Shown here in pieces: positions 30,505 to 44,870 of a DNA stretch of 64,000 bases. Each line of letters begins with the position of its first letter. Position 1 is the stretch's first letter. The translations under genes were made by a program, and so were the position numbers. The notes under the pieces were generated by a model. It saw only the letters and a list, made by a program, of their open reading frames with translations, did not search any database and was not told where the DNA came from. The DNA is from Lepiota brunneoincarnata (Eukaryota; Basidiomycota; Agaricomycetes; Agaricales; Agaricaceae), in assembly GCA_023014365.1 (NCBI GenBank), contig JAEBUN010000038.1, positions 333,481-397,480 on the forward strand, in the 5' to 3' direction.

Positions 30505-32459
30505 CACAAGCCGGTTCCGTTGTGTGTCCAGCTGCTGTTGGTTCTCAATACCCTAACTTTTCACCTGACAGCGGATATAACGTTTTTTTAACTCATGAGG
30601 TCATGGTTGAAATGCTCCGATTAAGGAAAAATGGTTGTTCGCATGTATGATAATTTTCATGATGGTCATCTACAACTCTTCTGATTCAATGAACGAGTCA
30701 GACCGTGTGACCAGGGGATAATGGTGTTTGATTAGGAGCAACCAAGCGATCGGGTTGCTTTTCAGCTCCGATCTCAGGCTATTTCAACAGCGGTATTCTC
30801 CAGTGAGCCAATGGACTTCATTTAGCTAAAGAGGGAGGGGATTGAGGGGAAAAGAGAGAAAGAGAGAGAGAGAGAGAGAAAGGGTAAGTGAGCTGCCTCG
30901 GAGACAAACGCCCGCAGTCTTATAGGGTGATGAAATGCCTGCCTAGTCATCGAAGTCAACAGCTTACAGCAGCACCCCAGGACATTGTTTCGACAATCCT
31001 ACCAGGGTGATGGAATCCTGGACGTGAGCGGACCCTCTGATCGATTTAGATGGTCTGCCAGAGGTGGATTCGTGCCTGTGATGGCGCGCCTGTTGTCTGG
31101 GTCAGTGTTCCCATGGAGGCTGGAGGCGTCTGACACCCGATCCATGCAGATGTAATTTTTCGACCTGGTCAATGTGATTTGATGGACGTAAAATTAGAGA
31201 GCCAAGTAATTTCTGGCCTCGACTCGCACGTTTGCTTCTACCCGAGGAAGGAAGGGCTGTATGTCTGCTTGGCGGCGTGCGCCGGACGATGAATTGTCCA
31301 CCCAAAGACCTTGAGGGCATTCATGTATATAAGGTTAGGGCATTCATACAGCACAAGCATCCTAGAAGCCTCATGGGGGTAGGTGAATGGGTTGCCGATT
31401 TGGGTATGTTCGAAAACATTGTGCAGAACTCACAGCCACCCCGATGGTTCCGTCCCAACAAAAAAAAACAAAGGCTTCCCGACGCGACTCGGACAAGCAT
31501 GTGACCAGTCGGCTCCAATCGGCCCTCCCGGATCTCGGTGTCACGGCACCCCTGCGTCACAGCTGTCTGGTCTGGGCAATTGTCGGCAACCAAGAACGAT
31601 CCCATCAGAATTGACTATTATTGCATACACCAAAGCTTATTTCATCCGGGTGCCCCGTGACCACAGATCCAGGTGTGGAGCGCAAGAAGGGTTGCATCGC
31701 GCCCGGCTCATATTCGCAGCTGATTTGATAAATAAAATAAAATACTACGACATAGGAGTTGCTAGGTCGTCACGCACACACAGACACACACAACACACAC
31801 ATCCCCCTATACAGTGCGAGACAAGAAGTCCAGCAGGGGTGCGCGTCAGCAGCAGCCCGTTGGATGTTCCTTGGGTGGCAACCTTATGTTTGTACCTTGC
31901 TTCTTAGCCGCGTTAAGACAAGGAGAATGTTGCAAGAACTTACAGCAACTGGAATCGACCCTGTTATTCCAAAATACACATGTTATTTTGAGATTGGTTC
32001 TCCGAAATGCAAATATGGAAGGTGCGCCAATCGCTCGGGTTGACGTATCCATGTTGTTGGACGATCGTCTCTGCGAATTGGCATGATCTTCACCCCTTCG
32101 GGTGTCCCCAACCTAGCCCCTGTGGTCCCTAAAGAAGCTGCCTTAAAAGGTCCAATCGTTGGTAGGATATCAAAACATCACAATAGAGGAAGACCCATTG
32201 AAGGTTGTCGGCACACACCGGAATTACATGGTGCAGGCGGTGATGAACATCCATACCGTAGAATCTTACAAAATTATTCATATCTTCCCGTAGACTGCGG
32301 ATAGAATGGACGTAAGCCATTCTCGTGGACCCTCGATTATAGCGTCCACGAGTTCTTAGCGAACGTTCCGGGCCAATCAGTGACATGCCACGCCCATCAT
32401 ATATTGGTTCTAGTGAATACAAACGGTCAAAACAGGCGATGAGAACTTCACCGAAAACG
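30505..32459. other. Intergenic region with microsatellites
   Basis: About 1.95 kb without a recognisable gene. It contains a GA-rich microsatellite (about 30843-30883) and a CA-rich one (about 31774-31800). Short ORFs near 31383-31907 and 32083-32304 lack codon or domain support. The left part should hold the SERF terminator and the right part the 3' flank of the Brl1-like gene. Confidence 0.5.
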
Positions 32460-33877
32460 TCAACGAATTTTCTCCGCATTTCCACCTTCTAGCCTGCGCC
32501 TCCTGACTGACGTTCCTGAATCTGCGTTGGGTTGCGGACGGAACCAGTTGGAAACAGGAGCGGGTGAGGGATAGGGTGTATGCTGTTGGGGGAAGGGGCC
32601 GCCAGGAGCGATGACATACGGTCGGCTGGGGGATGTCGTGTTGATTGGCTGATTCCGCGAACGGTACAAAGACAGAAGTGCATTGACAAAAATGGTCAAG
32701 AATGATAATGAACTCAAGCTGAACATCTTCATGATTATGTTAAATCATGAATGGTCTTCGCTTGCTTTGCGACTCACCAGCGTTTTCCAACTGATCGGCT
32801 CCACGAACCCGTTGACAACTTCTGCAATCATTTCGGCGCTAACCTTGGCCCGTCCTACCACTGTAGGATCCCGGCTCATGCATGTTTCCCATTTAGCACA
32901 TTGCTGCACCATGGCCGGAACTGGGTTGATATCGCAGAGATTATTTCGATACTGGAGTGCGCACATCGCAATCTCTTGCACAATATCTGGCAGAGAGGGT
33001 GAGTGGCTTCGCTTGACATTAAATCCCCTTTACAGACCTTGTGAGTATTCTGAAACTCTCTGCCCAACATCCCGTTGGATTGTGATGATGAATTGCACCA
33101 CTAGATACAAGAATAGCAAGACCAGAGACAGGTTGAAGAAGAATTGCAGATAACTAGCGAACAGTTACTCCGGAGCTCATGCAGGATCGCTGATAGCACG
33201 TACCCAAGTAGGACGTACGGTGTTTCTGATGGCGGAGGAGCAGGAGCAGGCATGTTCAAAGTATAATGATTCGAAGTATTATGGGTCATGGGTGCGATCT
33301 CATCACTGCTGGATTCCGATTCGTCATCCGCTACATTAGATCTCTGTCGTACCCGAGGTGACTTGTTGATACGGGACTTCTGTCTCTGATTATACACGCG
33401 TCGAAGAGCACCCAGTGCCATAGGTCTTCCTTTACCATTCTCTCGTTCACTCCGGTCTCCTTCGGCCTTTGCGGGACTAGATTCGGTCATGTCCACGTCC
33501 TTCAGTTCCTCTAAAGTATGAAGCACCTTCTCCGGCGAGAAGCTCGCAGGGGGAGACCAAGGATAAGAAGAGGAAGCGGTTTGCGGCGAAGCAGGAGACT
33601 GAAAGATGAAGGGCACATTTTGATTGTGTCCCGAGCCAAAAACTGGTGTCTGAGATGTGCCAAAGGCAGACTGGGGCGCATTGACCTCATCAATTTGACC
33701 TGTACAGGCCTCAACATTGTTCCATGGCATATGGATGTGCTGCTCACGTTTGCGTGCCGTGCCTGCCTCCTCCTGCACACTCGACGACCACGCCGGTTTG
33801 ACTCCAGGACGGTTGGTCCACTCAAAGTCCATAGGTGCTTCTGTGGACCGGTCTGTCCTCATTTGTCGTCTGTTCAT
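32460..33877 (-). CDS. Brl1/Brr6-like nuclear envelope protein
   Basis: Exons 33204-33877, 33038-33153, 32778-32986 and 32460-32726 with 50-51-bp GT-AG introns join to 421 aa. The N-terminus carries MDFEWTNRPG, a Ser/Pro-rich region follows, then a first membrane segment (YLQFFFNLSLV and on). A lumenal domain has four cysteines (CALQYRNNLC, QQCAKWETC), then a second membrane segment (FSLSSLSFLTIFVNALLSLY). This is the Brr6/Brl1 domain, which forms disulfide bridges in the perinuclear space and helps nuclear-pore assembly and lipid balance in fungi with closed mitosis. The start at 33877 gives MNRRQM; an upstream ATG at 34078 would overlap the divergent clpP-like gene and is less likely. Confidence 0.88.
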
Positions 33878-34034
33878 TTTGAGGGGTAATGGGAGTTGGC
33901 GTGAGAGATGGCAAGAGCTGCAGGAAGCGACACCTACAGGACCAAGTAGCCTTTGTTGACTTGTGTTGACGCGTTCGTCACGACCTGTCCAGGTCACGCT
34001 CCTTTGGCTGCCCGTCATCCTTGTCTCTTCATCG
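33878..34034. promoter_or_regulatory. Short bidirectional promoter between the Brl1-like and ClpP genes
   Basis: Only 157 bp separate the two divergent start codons. No TATA box is evident. The stretch must carry both leaders and core promoters, so co-regulation or transcript overlap is likely. Confidence 0.5.
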
Positions 34035-35182
34035 ATGTTTCGTTTGCTCCTCCCTTCAATGCAAAGAACCGTCTTCAAGAGTTCAGCGAGAACATTTTAC
34101 CCTAAAGCCGGACAGTTTTCACCAGAGCTTCAGGAGAAATGGGCACACCCACCCTCAGCTCATCTCGTTCCCATTGTCATCGAACAAACAGTCAGTTCAG
34201 CCTAGGGTCACTGGCTGCTTCAATTATTCATCTAGTATTCCGTGTTCTAGGGAAGAGGGGAAAGGTCATACGACATATTTTCTCGTTTGTTGAGGGAGCG
34301 CGTGATAATGCTTCATGGCCTAGTGAGTCTAGACTAGACTTTTGTGTCCGTGCCTACCAGGACTCAACATTTCAGATAAGAGACTCCGACGCAACGCTCG
34401 TTGTAGCTCAACTGCTCTTCCTAGAAGCTGAAGACTCATCGAAACCAATACATCTGTACATAAATTCTCCAGGCGGGAGTGTCACGGCTGGACTCGCAAT
34501 TTATGATACAGTAGGCTCAAACCGGAAATCTTTGTTTGATGCACTTGCTTACGGCCCTATTTCAGATGCAGGTAACTTATTTCCGCTCTTTCATAAGCAC
34601 CGCCAACAGTGCTAAATACCTGGGAAAATCATAGTATGTATCATCGCCAATTCACACGTACAGCATTGGTCTAGCAGCATCAATGGGTTCGCTTCTTTTG
34701 GCCGCCGGCGAAAAGGGCAAGCGTCATTGCCTGCCGAATGCGAGCATCATGATCCATCGTGAGCATATATCTTGTTGCCATATGCATTCGAGCTTACGGA
34801 ACGTCTGTATAGAACCATCAGGCGGTGCCTCGGGACAGGCTTCTGATATTGCTATCCATGCAAAGGAGATTCTTCGCATCCGACAGGTCTTGACGAGCAT
34901 CTATCAGCGGCACTGTGCTAAACCGGGTGAGATTGAGGCCGAGGGGTTAGCGCGCTTTGGTCGGTGCCCATACTATCATTGGGGCTCATGCGATTTTCTC
35001 ATCTATGACATAGAAAAGGCCTTGGAGAGGGATTATTATATGACAGGTGCTTCTTTCTCCCTATTTCCTCGTGAGGATGAGACTGAACGCATGGAGCAGC
35101 CCAAGAAGCCATGGACTTTGGCATCGTGGATGGCATCCTCGAACGCAGACCAACATCTTATCCTTCTGGAACATCCCTGTGA
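34035..35182 (+). CDS. clpP: Mitochondrial ClpP protease subunit
   Basis: Eight exons: 34035-34190, 34251-34322, 34376-34510, 34566-34571, 34635-34758, 34813-34959, 35014-35046, 35100-35182. They join in frame to 251 aa. A presequence rich in Arg/Ser ([19 protein letters not shown]) predicts mitochondrial import. Family motifs include [39 protein letters not shown], the nucleophile serine in [17 protein letters not shown], the histidine in [17 protein letters not shown] and an ERDYYMT segment near the catalytic aspartate. ClpP forms the proteolytic chamber for ClpX in the matrix. Baker's yeast lacks it, so presence is lineage-dependent. Exon 4 is a 6-nt microexon, ATGCAG, coding Met-Gln of the conserved IYDTMQYV. 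Confidence 0.92.
34566..34571 (+). other. 6-nt microexon of the ClpP gene
   Basis: ATGCAG is bounded by TTTCAG on the left and GTAACT on the right. Without it the conserved IYDT-MQ-YVSSPI would lack two invariant residues, while frame is kept either way. Confidence 0.8.
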
Positions 35183-35549
35183 TCCCACAAAGTTCTTCCA
35201 TTTGTACAATCGTTCCCAGACAAATGGCTAAACATAGACATTTCTTCTGAAACCCTGCCCTCGTGCCGTCTCCTAAATAGCGTTGATCCCATCATCCCAG
35301 GCTGGGCAACAATCCCGGAGAAAAGGACAGAAAGGGACCGACTGGGTGGGTTTTGATTGCGAACTGAGTTACCAAGTTCTTCGCTTGCGGACATACGGTA
35401 GCGCTCATCTAAAGATTCCCAGTACCGTTTTCGGTTCTCACTGCCCATCGAGGGTCATCGACAGTTACCTGATTGCAGGTTTCATATCATCCCACAACCA
35501 CAATCGCAGGTTCTTGGTGCTGATCTTAAGTCGCCCGTTGAGAAGGCCG

Positions 35550-35586
<37 letters not shown>

Positions 35587-38129
35587 TTCTAATGGCGTAC
35601 TTCGTACGGAAGGTTACCCTGGTTCGCCGAGCGTTCGACACAATGGGAGGCATATGGCTACACGCTGACAGAGACAGTGTGCGAACATGTTGTGCCTTAC
35701 TGCAGATCATCTTACCATGGATGATAGAAAAACGACTTTGATCTGGTGCCACGTTCGCTCGTCAGGTATTATTGGAGGAATCAACTGCTTAGATGGAACA
35801 GGTGGGCACTGCGGCTAGTGATAATTTTCCTGACAATATATCAAGCAATGCACATCGAAGGAGCTCACTTTAACCTCGTTGCTTCAATCTCAAGATCGCA
35901 TGCGCTGCAAGCTGTCATATGTACCATAGCAAGAGGCCCTGATTCTTCTCAACCTCCAATAGCCTGACACTTGTTTGACACCTAACAGCCCGCTTGCCTC
36001 GAGCTGCAGCATAAGCTTCCGGATCCTGCCTTGCTGTTTTAGCGATTAATGATGGCAATGATCCAATCGCCGCTCCATGCTGTAAAACGACACCAAAGAA
36101 GCAAGCCTGTGTAACAATGTCCATAGGCTGGACTCCTTGATGCTCCATCCGTCCCATCCGTCCCAATCTAATTGAAGCACAGAAGAAAGCGAGAAGGCTT
36201 CTATCTCTTCTCACTTATCTTCGCACTTTCCCAGTGATAGAGATTTGTCAGCTACCCAAGTGAGCGACACGGCCGCTGGGCTTCTCCGGTGATGTCCATC
36301 ACACTACGAGAACTTGAGGAATGCGCCGCCCCCATTGTACAGGGAGTACCGGTGCTGAAAATATATTACCCCTTGTCGCTTACGGCTTAACCTGTCGGAA
36401 CGGGACTACCATAGGTTCCTGCATAAGATCCCGTCAAGATCAGCATTCACCATCTGCAATACAACATTAGGATCGATGGAGGAGGATGAAAAGCAACAGG
36501 CGGCAAGCAAGAAGCTTCGTTCCGTGCTGGTAGCTGATATTCATAACGGGATGTAACACCTTGGCTGAAGGCCGGGGGCTATATCCAGTGTGGCGAGTAT
36601 CTGGCGTAACCATCTCTCTGGCGGAAGAAGGGTCCCAGTGGCTTGTGAACGATTCGCCGAATGGGACTTGTATCGCCCGTCCCATGCCATCTCCTATCAC
36701 TTCTATCACATTATTGATCCTTCTATTTTTACTTAAAAGCACCTGATTTTTCATTAACCAGTGCATGGTCAGCAGCCAACTATCGACCACCCAACAGTCA
36801 AAATCACATCCTCCACCCCGCGCCTGTCGATCTCGGCTATAGATCTCCACGAGTACAGAGTCGCTGTATACAGAACTAGTTTGCACTCAGTGATGCGCTC
36901 TCAACGCGTGATGCTGTTCCCGCTCCAAGAGTTAAGACTCCAGACTATCGGACAAGGGTATCACTCCTGTGTATGATAAATATCCAATTACTTGAGCAAT
37001 TGCATATTTATTATATCCATGGCTGTAGTATCCTTTAGCATATATCGCATCGACACTTACATAGGAGTTAGCTGAGCGGAATTCTGCGTTCCATAGCCCA
37101 TCAATCTCACATTAGGCTCCACTCACCCACTTATCCAGAAAACCCCATCAGTATTGACGCTCGCGGCAAGGGACATTGGAAAAATGATTGTGTCAAATTT
37201 CACTTCCCCTACTCCCCACTCCCCCCCTCCCCGTCCGCCCGCCGAGCATGCGGCGCCACACTTTTGCTCAGTGTTGGGATCTCGCAGGACCGCAGTGAAC
37301 GCTCCAAGGCCCGCACCCTTCCCTTGCTCCCTTGCTCATCATCTCATTTCCATTTCATTTCGTCCCGGTCTCCGTTTCACCACTCGGCGGCCGGTTCCTT
37401 CCGCTTCCCATCACGCGTATGAACACAACCAGACCCCCCCACAAATTGAGGATACAATATACATACACCGTACCCAAACCAACTATAGAATCCGAAATGC
37501 GAGCCAACTCCCCTTCAATCACCAACTTCCGAGTCAAGCGATCGTAGTCCCCTTTTGAAGTCGTAAGCTGTCAAATCACAATACGTGAAGGTTGCAACGG
37601 AGTACTTTCCGGTCGATCTCCTATAAGTAATTACTCATGCTCCCTCATCCCTGTCAGTCCCCTATATCTCATCCAATCCACAGCTGACACCGGCAAATCA
37701 ATTAACGAGCGTCACCGACGGGCTATTAAATTCATAGACCTGTTGGACTGAGTACATAAAATTTCATGTACATAGCAACGCGACAAGGGGTGGACACGTG
37801 CCAATGGATCTCGTGCATTTTTCGAAATAACAGTTTAATATATAGTGTCAGGCTGGGGGGGGGGGCACTGTTAAAGTCCATATTACATGGGGAGTGAGGT
37901 CTGAAAGGTAGTAGATACTCGTAGGTAGGTGGAAGCTCCCTTTGAAGAAGTGTACAATCATGACCACCGTTGCGTTGGGGCAGGCGCGGTGGCAAGGATA
38001 TCTAGGTTCAGCTGTGTCTCGGGCCATTGTACGCCGTCGGGTCTACCCAGTTCATTCTGGGTTGCGCGAACTGTTGAGTAGGTACAGGGCTATACACCAC
38101 ACTCGACCTGCAGCAGGCAACGGGATCAG
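35183..38129. other. Intergenic region with a poly-C tract, no gene recognised
   Basis: Nearly 3 kb with no convincing gene. A run of 35 C occupies 35550-35584, and an 11-G run lies near 37856. Short ORFs (35915-36214, 36467-36886, 37154-37558) show no recognisable family. A CT-rich stretch near 37199-37240 looks promoter-like but has no gene to serve. Confidence 0.5.
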
Positions 38130-41100
38130 TCATTTGATTGCTCGACCATCACTTGGAACACACCTGGCGCGGTACGGCGCCGTATGATCATAGCTAGCCA
38201 ATCTCTCACGATAGTGAGTGTTCGTTGGTGGTACGGTCGCGACGAATGTTGTTGCCGCTCGTCTACGAGATCCACAGCAGCATCTTTTGACCGCTAAACA
38301 AAATCATTACAAGAAAAAGTCCGAGTCAGATCCACCCCAGGCAGAAGATAGGACAGTATTGGAGGACCAACCTCTGAATATTGCCCACAAAAGGAGTAAC
38401 GCCACGAGACCCGCGACGATAGTGACTGGGATAGCAATCTGAAGATTCTGTGTATACCATGCCTAGGAACCGGACGATCTGGTCAGTCTAAATGTTTCCT
38501 CCCGTATGCATATGGGTCACCTTCGCTGTGTCTAAAGCTCCAGCGGCTTGACATTTCCCACCAATGCAAGAACCGCCGAAACCTAGACATGAGGCAACGG
38601 CAGGGTAAGAGTGATGATCCAAGCGTGTGAGTGGATGCATACCGCAGGGAGAACCGTCGACAAGGAGTGCGGAAAGGATACGACATTGATTCGGCACACT
38701 GGGGTCTTTGCATGACACCTGACAGCTATTGTCAGAACGGTTAGGACACCCTTCTTTGAGCCCCATCGACCCGCCGATCATTTGGCATTGTACTAAGTCT
38801 TGTTGTCAACAGAAGTTTACACCCGGGTATATATTGGCCACTTACAGGACACTGAGGTGCAAAGTCCACTTGCACATTTGAGATTGCCGCTACCACAACT
38901 TTGACCTGGAAAAAAAAAGTTTATTTCGAACAACATCCGTGGTAGTCCGAATGAGACAAACCATTTGGTGCCACGGCATCGGAAGGGCAAGTTGAGGAGT
39001 TGCCGGTACACATCTCCACCATATCACATGCAGTATCCTTTGATGGGCGGCAAACCTGAGTAGTTGGTGCGAATGTGCACTGCTCGGTGCAACACAGACT
39101 ACTATCAGGGTCGCAGACAGCGCCATTCTTGAACTTGCAGGTGGAATCACAGCAATTCGACTGGACACCTTGGCCAGGGTCGCAGTCCTCCCCCTTCTCA
39201 ACGATTCCATTTCCGCACATGTTTAGGCCAACGAGTTCCAAGTCCGGTCGAGGATCGATCAAACAGGATGTCTCGGTCCGGGCACCTTCTATCCCTCTCA
39301 TCGCCGTACCTAATCAATTCAGGTAAGTAGGTCACCCCCTTCGTATTTGGATTCACACCCACAGACATTGCCAATACTGCAAGGAGAGAAGTTTTGTTCG
39401 CCTGATTGCGCCACGGGGCTCATAAGGAATTGTGCGTTAGAGTCACAGGAAGTTGTGCTTAATGGACAGCAAGGGGGGTCAGATGTACATCCATCAGTTG
39501 AACACTGTGGAGGGAAGGGGAGCATCAACCAGGACTCTTGGTTTTTATGACCAGTAGAATGTAGAACGTACGTCATGCTAAATGAAAGCATTTAACTGTC
39601 AGTTGAGTGCGGTTCATTCGAGTTACAAAAAGCGTACGATTGCACCAAAATTATGACCAATTTCATGGGCAACCACTTGCCACTCAAGCCTCCCAGACGT
39701 GGAAACTGCGGTACCCGAAACGACTTCCCCCCTCTCGTTTGGGCTTGCGGCTTGGCGACAACTGGATGAGGAAACGCTCAAATCATGGAATGGATATCAT
39801 GAGACACTGGTGACTTACAGCGTACCAAGCCAAGCAATACCAACCTCAGTGCCAGTTGGGCACCCACTCATCAAGTGCCATAAGCCAGTACTGTCGTTGC
39901 CTCTCTTCCCTCTCCAGTCGGAAAAGAGAGACAAGCGAGTTTCTAGTTCGACACTGCCGCAAGGCACATTCCAAGGGATATCGTTATTCGTTTGTGTAGG
40001 GCATCTGTCACGATTCCTAAAGTGTCAGAAGTCGGCGCCAGGGGGATCCCGACATAGCTTACCCCCGATTCTGGATCTCGAGCTGGAGGATCCCCAAACT
40101 GACATTGAATGTACTCTGAAGCAGTATGAGCCAAAGCCCCGGAAATGACATTTCGGGGCAAACCTTGAACAGAGTACTGGCAGAGTTCCAACTATTGAGG
40201 ATTTGGCGTGTTGCGTTTTCCTGTGAGCCGAGCTGTTCAACATAAACACAGTCGGCGGCTACGCCCATAAGAACCTAAAACATTCATCAACATAATGGTG
40301 TGGTGTGCCAAAGGAGAGTTTCACTGACAATCTTTGGAGTGGTCGGACAACCAGCAGTTTGGCCAATGAAGTCTCGGAAGCTGCGGAGTGACAGTGACTT
40401 TAGGGCCCCGATACGGAAAGTCAAGAGAGGTTGACATACTTATCCTTCATGCCATTGGAAGGTACATCGTCCCGTGGAATTAACGAATTATTGGCGAAAA
40501 GTCCAAATGGGTTGTCATACCACCGAGAAAAAGAGGGTGCGGGTTTCCGCAAAATGGGGTTTTGGAGTGGATCCCTGTTATAATCCAAACGATCGTGGCC
40601 ACATCCGTGTTCGCCAGTAACCCTCCCAGATGAATGGAACCCAGTCTTTATAAAATGTTCCTCCTCGGGCGTCATCATATCCGACTCACGCCAAATAACA
40701 AGGTTAGTATCAATCTCATCGACAAATTCTATGTCTGCTGGGTCCAGTTCGTGCTTCGTCCGCAAGTAACTATGCTTCGTCATAATGTGGTAAATGTCTC
40801 CGTGAACCGAAAAAGCGCCTTCAAACTCGGGGGCCACCAGAGCATCAGCATCACCTTGATGGTGTACCATGATACGTGCCCACCCTAGTTCTGCAGGGTG
40901 GGGTACAGGTGCAATGCGAGCAGCGTCCTCACGCATCCGCGTAGGCGAATGATGTTCAGCAACAACCTCTCCCCAGTACACTTTGACACTTTCACGTAAG
41001 AGTGGCTTCGAGTGTGTGATTACAGAGTGACCATCCGGTCCGATGTCATGATAGGTAATCCTGGCTTTTGGGTGAATCAGTTCGTCATTGGGGCGGAGGT

Positions 41101-41421
41101 GGAGGAAGAAAGTCTCGTCAAAGGCAGAGAGGATGAGGCGGAAAGAATCATCATGTCGGAGGATGTTGGTGCGGGGTGATGGAAGGCGTCTTGGGTGGGT
41201 GGAGGAAGTCAGAGGGATGGGTGTCCTCGGTATTATATCCAAGGACCGAGTTGAAGGATGAGCGACTCTTTTGAGGGGCCGGACTCGTGGACCATGGGCT
41301 GCTTAGTGTGATTAGCCTGAGAAGCGGTCGCGATGAGACAGCAGGAATTACCGTGGGTAGTGTGCCAGAGTGATGCAGTCAGTAGAACGACCAGCGTATA
41401 TAGGGGGTGGAGGGAAAGCAT
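38130..41421 (-). CDS. ADAM-type membrane metalloprotease with disintegrin domain
   Basis: Multi-exon gene from 41421 (MLSLHPLYTLVVLLTASLW, signal peptide) to the stop at 38130. A prodomain follows (exon 2, 40440-41298), then a metzincin catalytic domain with HEIGHNFGAI-HD, the three-histidine zinc site. Next come a cysteine-rich disintegrin region (GEDCDPGQGVQSNCC, DTACDMVEMCTGNSSTCP) and further Cys-rich/EGF-like sequence (GFGGSCIGGKC). A transmembrane helix (IAIPVTIVAGLVALLLLW) leads to a cytosolic tail starting AVKRCCCGSRRR and ending near THYRERLASYDH. It should shed or process proteins at the cell surface or in the secretory route. The tail's CCC is a likely palmitoylation site. One exon is only 6 nt (39572-39577). 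Introns are GT-AG throughout. Confidence 0.88.
39572..39577 (-). other. 6-nt microexon encoding the third zinc-ligand His of the ADAM
   Basis: On the minus strand CATGAC lies between ...CATTTAG and GTACGTTC. Upstream the exon ends in HEIGHNFGAI; downstream it resumes with CSTDGCTSD. The two codons His-Asp complete HExxHxxGxxHD, so skipping the microexon would keep frame but remove a metal ligand. Confidence 0.85.
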
Positions 41422-42205
41422 GAAAAGAAAGAAGGACCGCCTGGAAGCAGTGCCGGGGGGAAGGCAGGCAGAGGTGCGTGGTAGAGGCAGGATATAAGAG
41501 TGGATGGTGTGCAGACGGGGTAAGACGAAACCAAAACAGAAGGTCTTGGCGTCAGTCATAAGCTGTGCATGTCAGAGTACAATACGGACCTGCGGCGACT
41601 GGAGTAAAGGGTGTAGGGTATCTTATGGAGCGAGGGGGATGCGAGTGTCCTCTAGACCGTCGTCGGCGATGATCAAGAGACACGAGGCCGGAGGCTATGT
41701 GGGACTTGGAGGTCTTTCACGATTACAACGGTAACTAGGATGGCAATACTACTTAGATCAGCAATCCGTCCATCAAACATATTCAAATGAGCAGCATTCT
41801 GAATGGGCATAGGGTCTTGTATCCGCAGCGAAATAACGAGCTTTCAATCCTGCCTCGGGCCTCAGGTATCTGCGAAAGATGGGCCACCACCGTCCAAAAA
41901 TTCATGCGCGGCCGCGGCATGGGGCCCTGTGCCAAAAAAAAAAAAGGTTTGTAGTCGGCGCTGCACATTCCCTCTCTGAGCTTTCTAAATCTGTGCGTAA
42001 ATACACCAGGCCCAGTGGGCCGTTATTAAACTGAGCCAGTGAGGGGTGTCCCTACGGATCGAAGCTGCAACCTACTCAAGGGGATGCGCGAGGTGACCAA
42101 AATAATCGATTACATGACACAGCCTTTCCTGTTTTGGTGATCGCCATCACCTTTTTTTTTTTTGTTTCTTTCAACTTGGGACACCATCCATACCCTTGTG
42201 TAAAT
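41422..42205. promoter_or_regulatory. Divergent promoter region between ADAM and DBP3 genes
   Basis: About 780 bp between divergent start codons. GGATATAAGAG at about 41489-41499 is a TATA-like element about 70 bp upstream of the ADAM start on the minus strand. A T10-11 tract (42151-42162) precedes the DBP3 start by about 45 bp. Nothing else is recognised. Confidence 0.4.
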
Positions 42206-44638
<2,433 letters not shown>

Positions 44639-44870
44639 GTCGATTAGAGTGCATATGATAATGTATAGAATGATCACGGGGATGACATCAATTGATTTGC
44701 CCACTGCATCTCAGCGCCAACGACCACCTCCTACCTTCTATCATCCTAACAATCACGGCTCGGACGTCCTGCGTCCCACCACTGCTGTTCGCGTGTGGCG
44801 CGGCTCATCTGCTCACTTCAGGCTCTACCTGACTCACGAGCATCTATACAAACACATTTATCTCTCTCTC

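Noticed and set aside
33878..34078. Extended N-terminus of the Brl1-like protein from an ATG at 34078
   Set aside because: It would overlap the ClpP gene, and the added residues show no conserved feature.
36561..36746. FHA-like phrase WLVNDSPNGTC
   Set aside because: Only one short motif resembles the SxxNGT element. The other FHA motifs and a spliceable ORF are missing.
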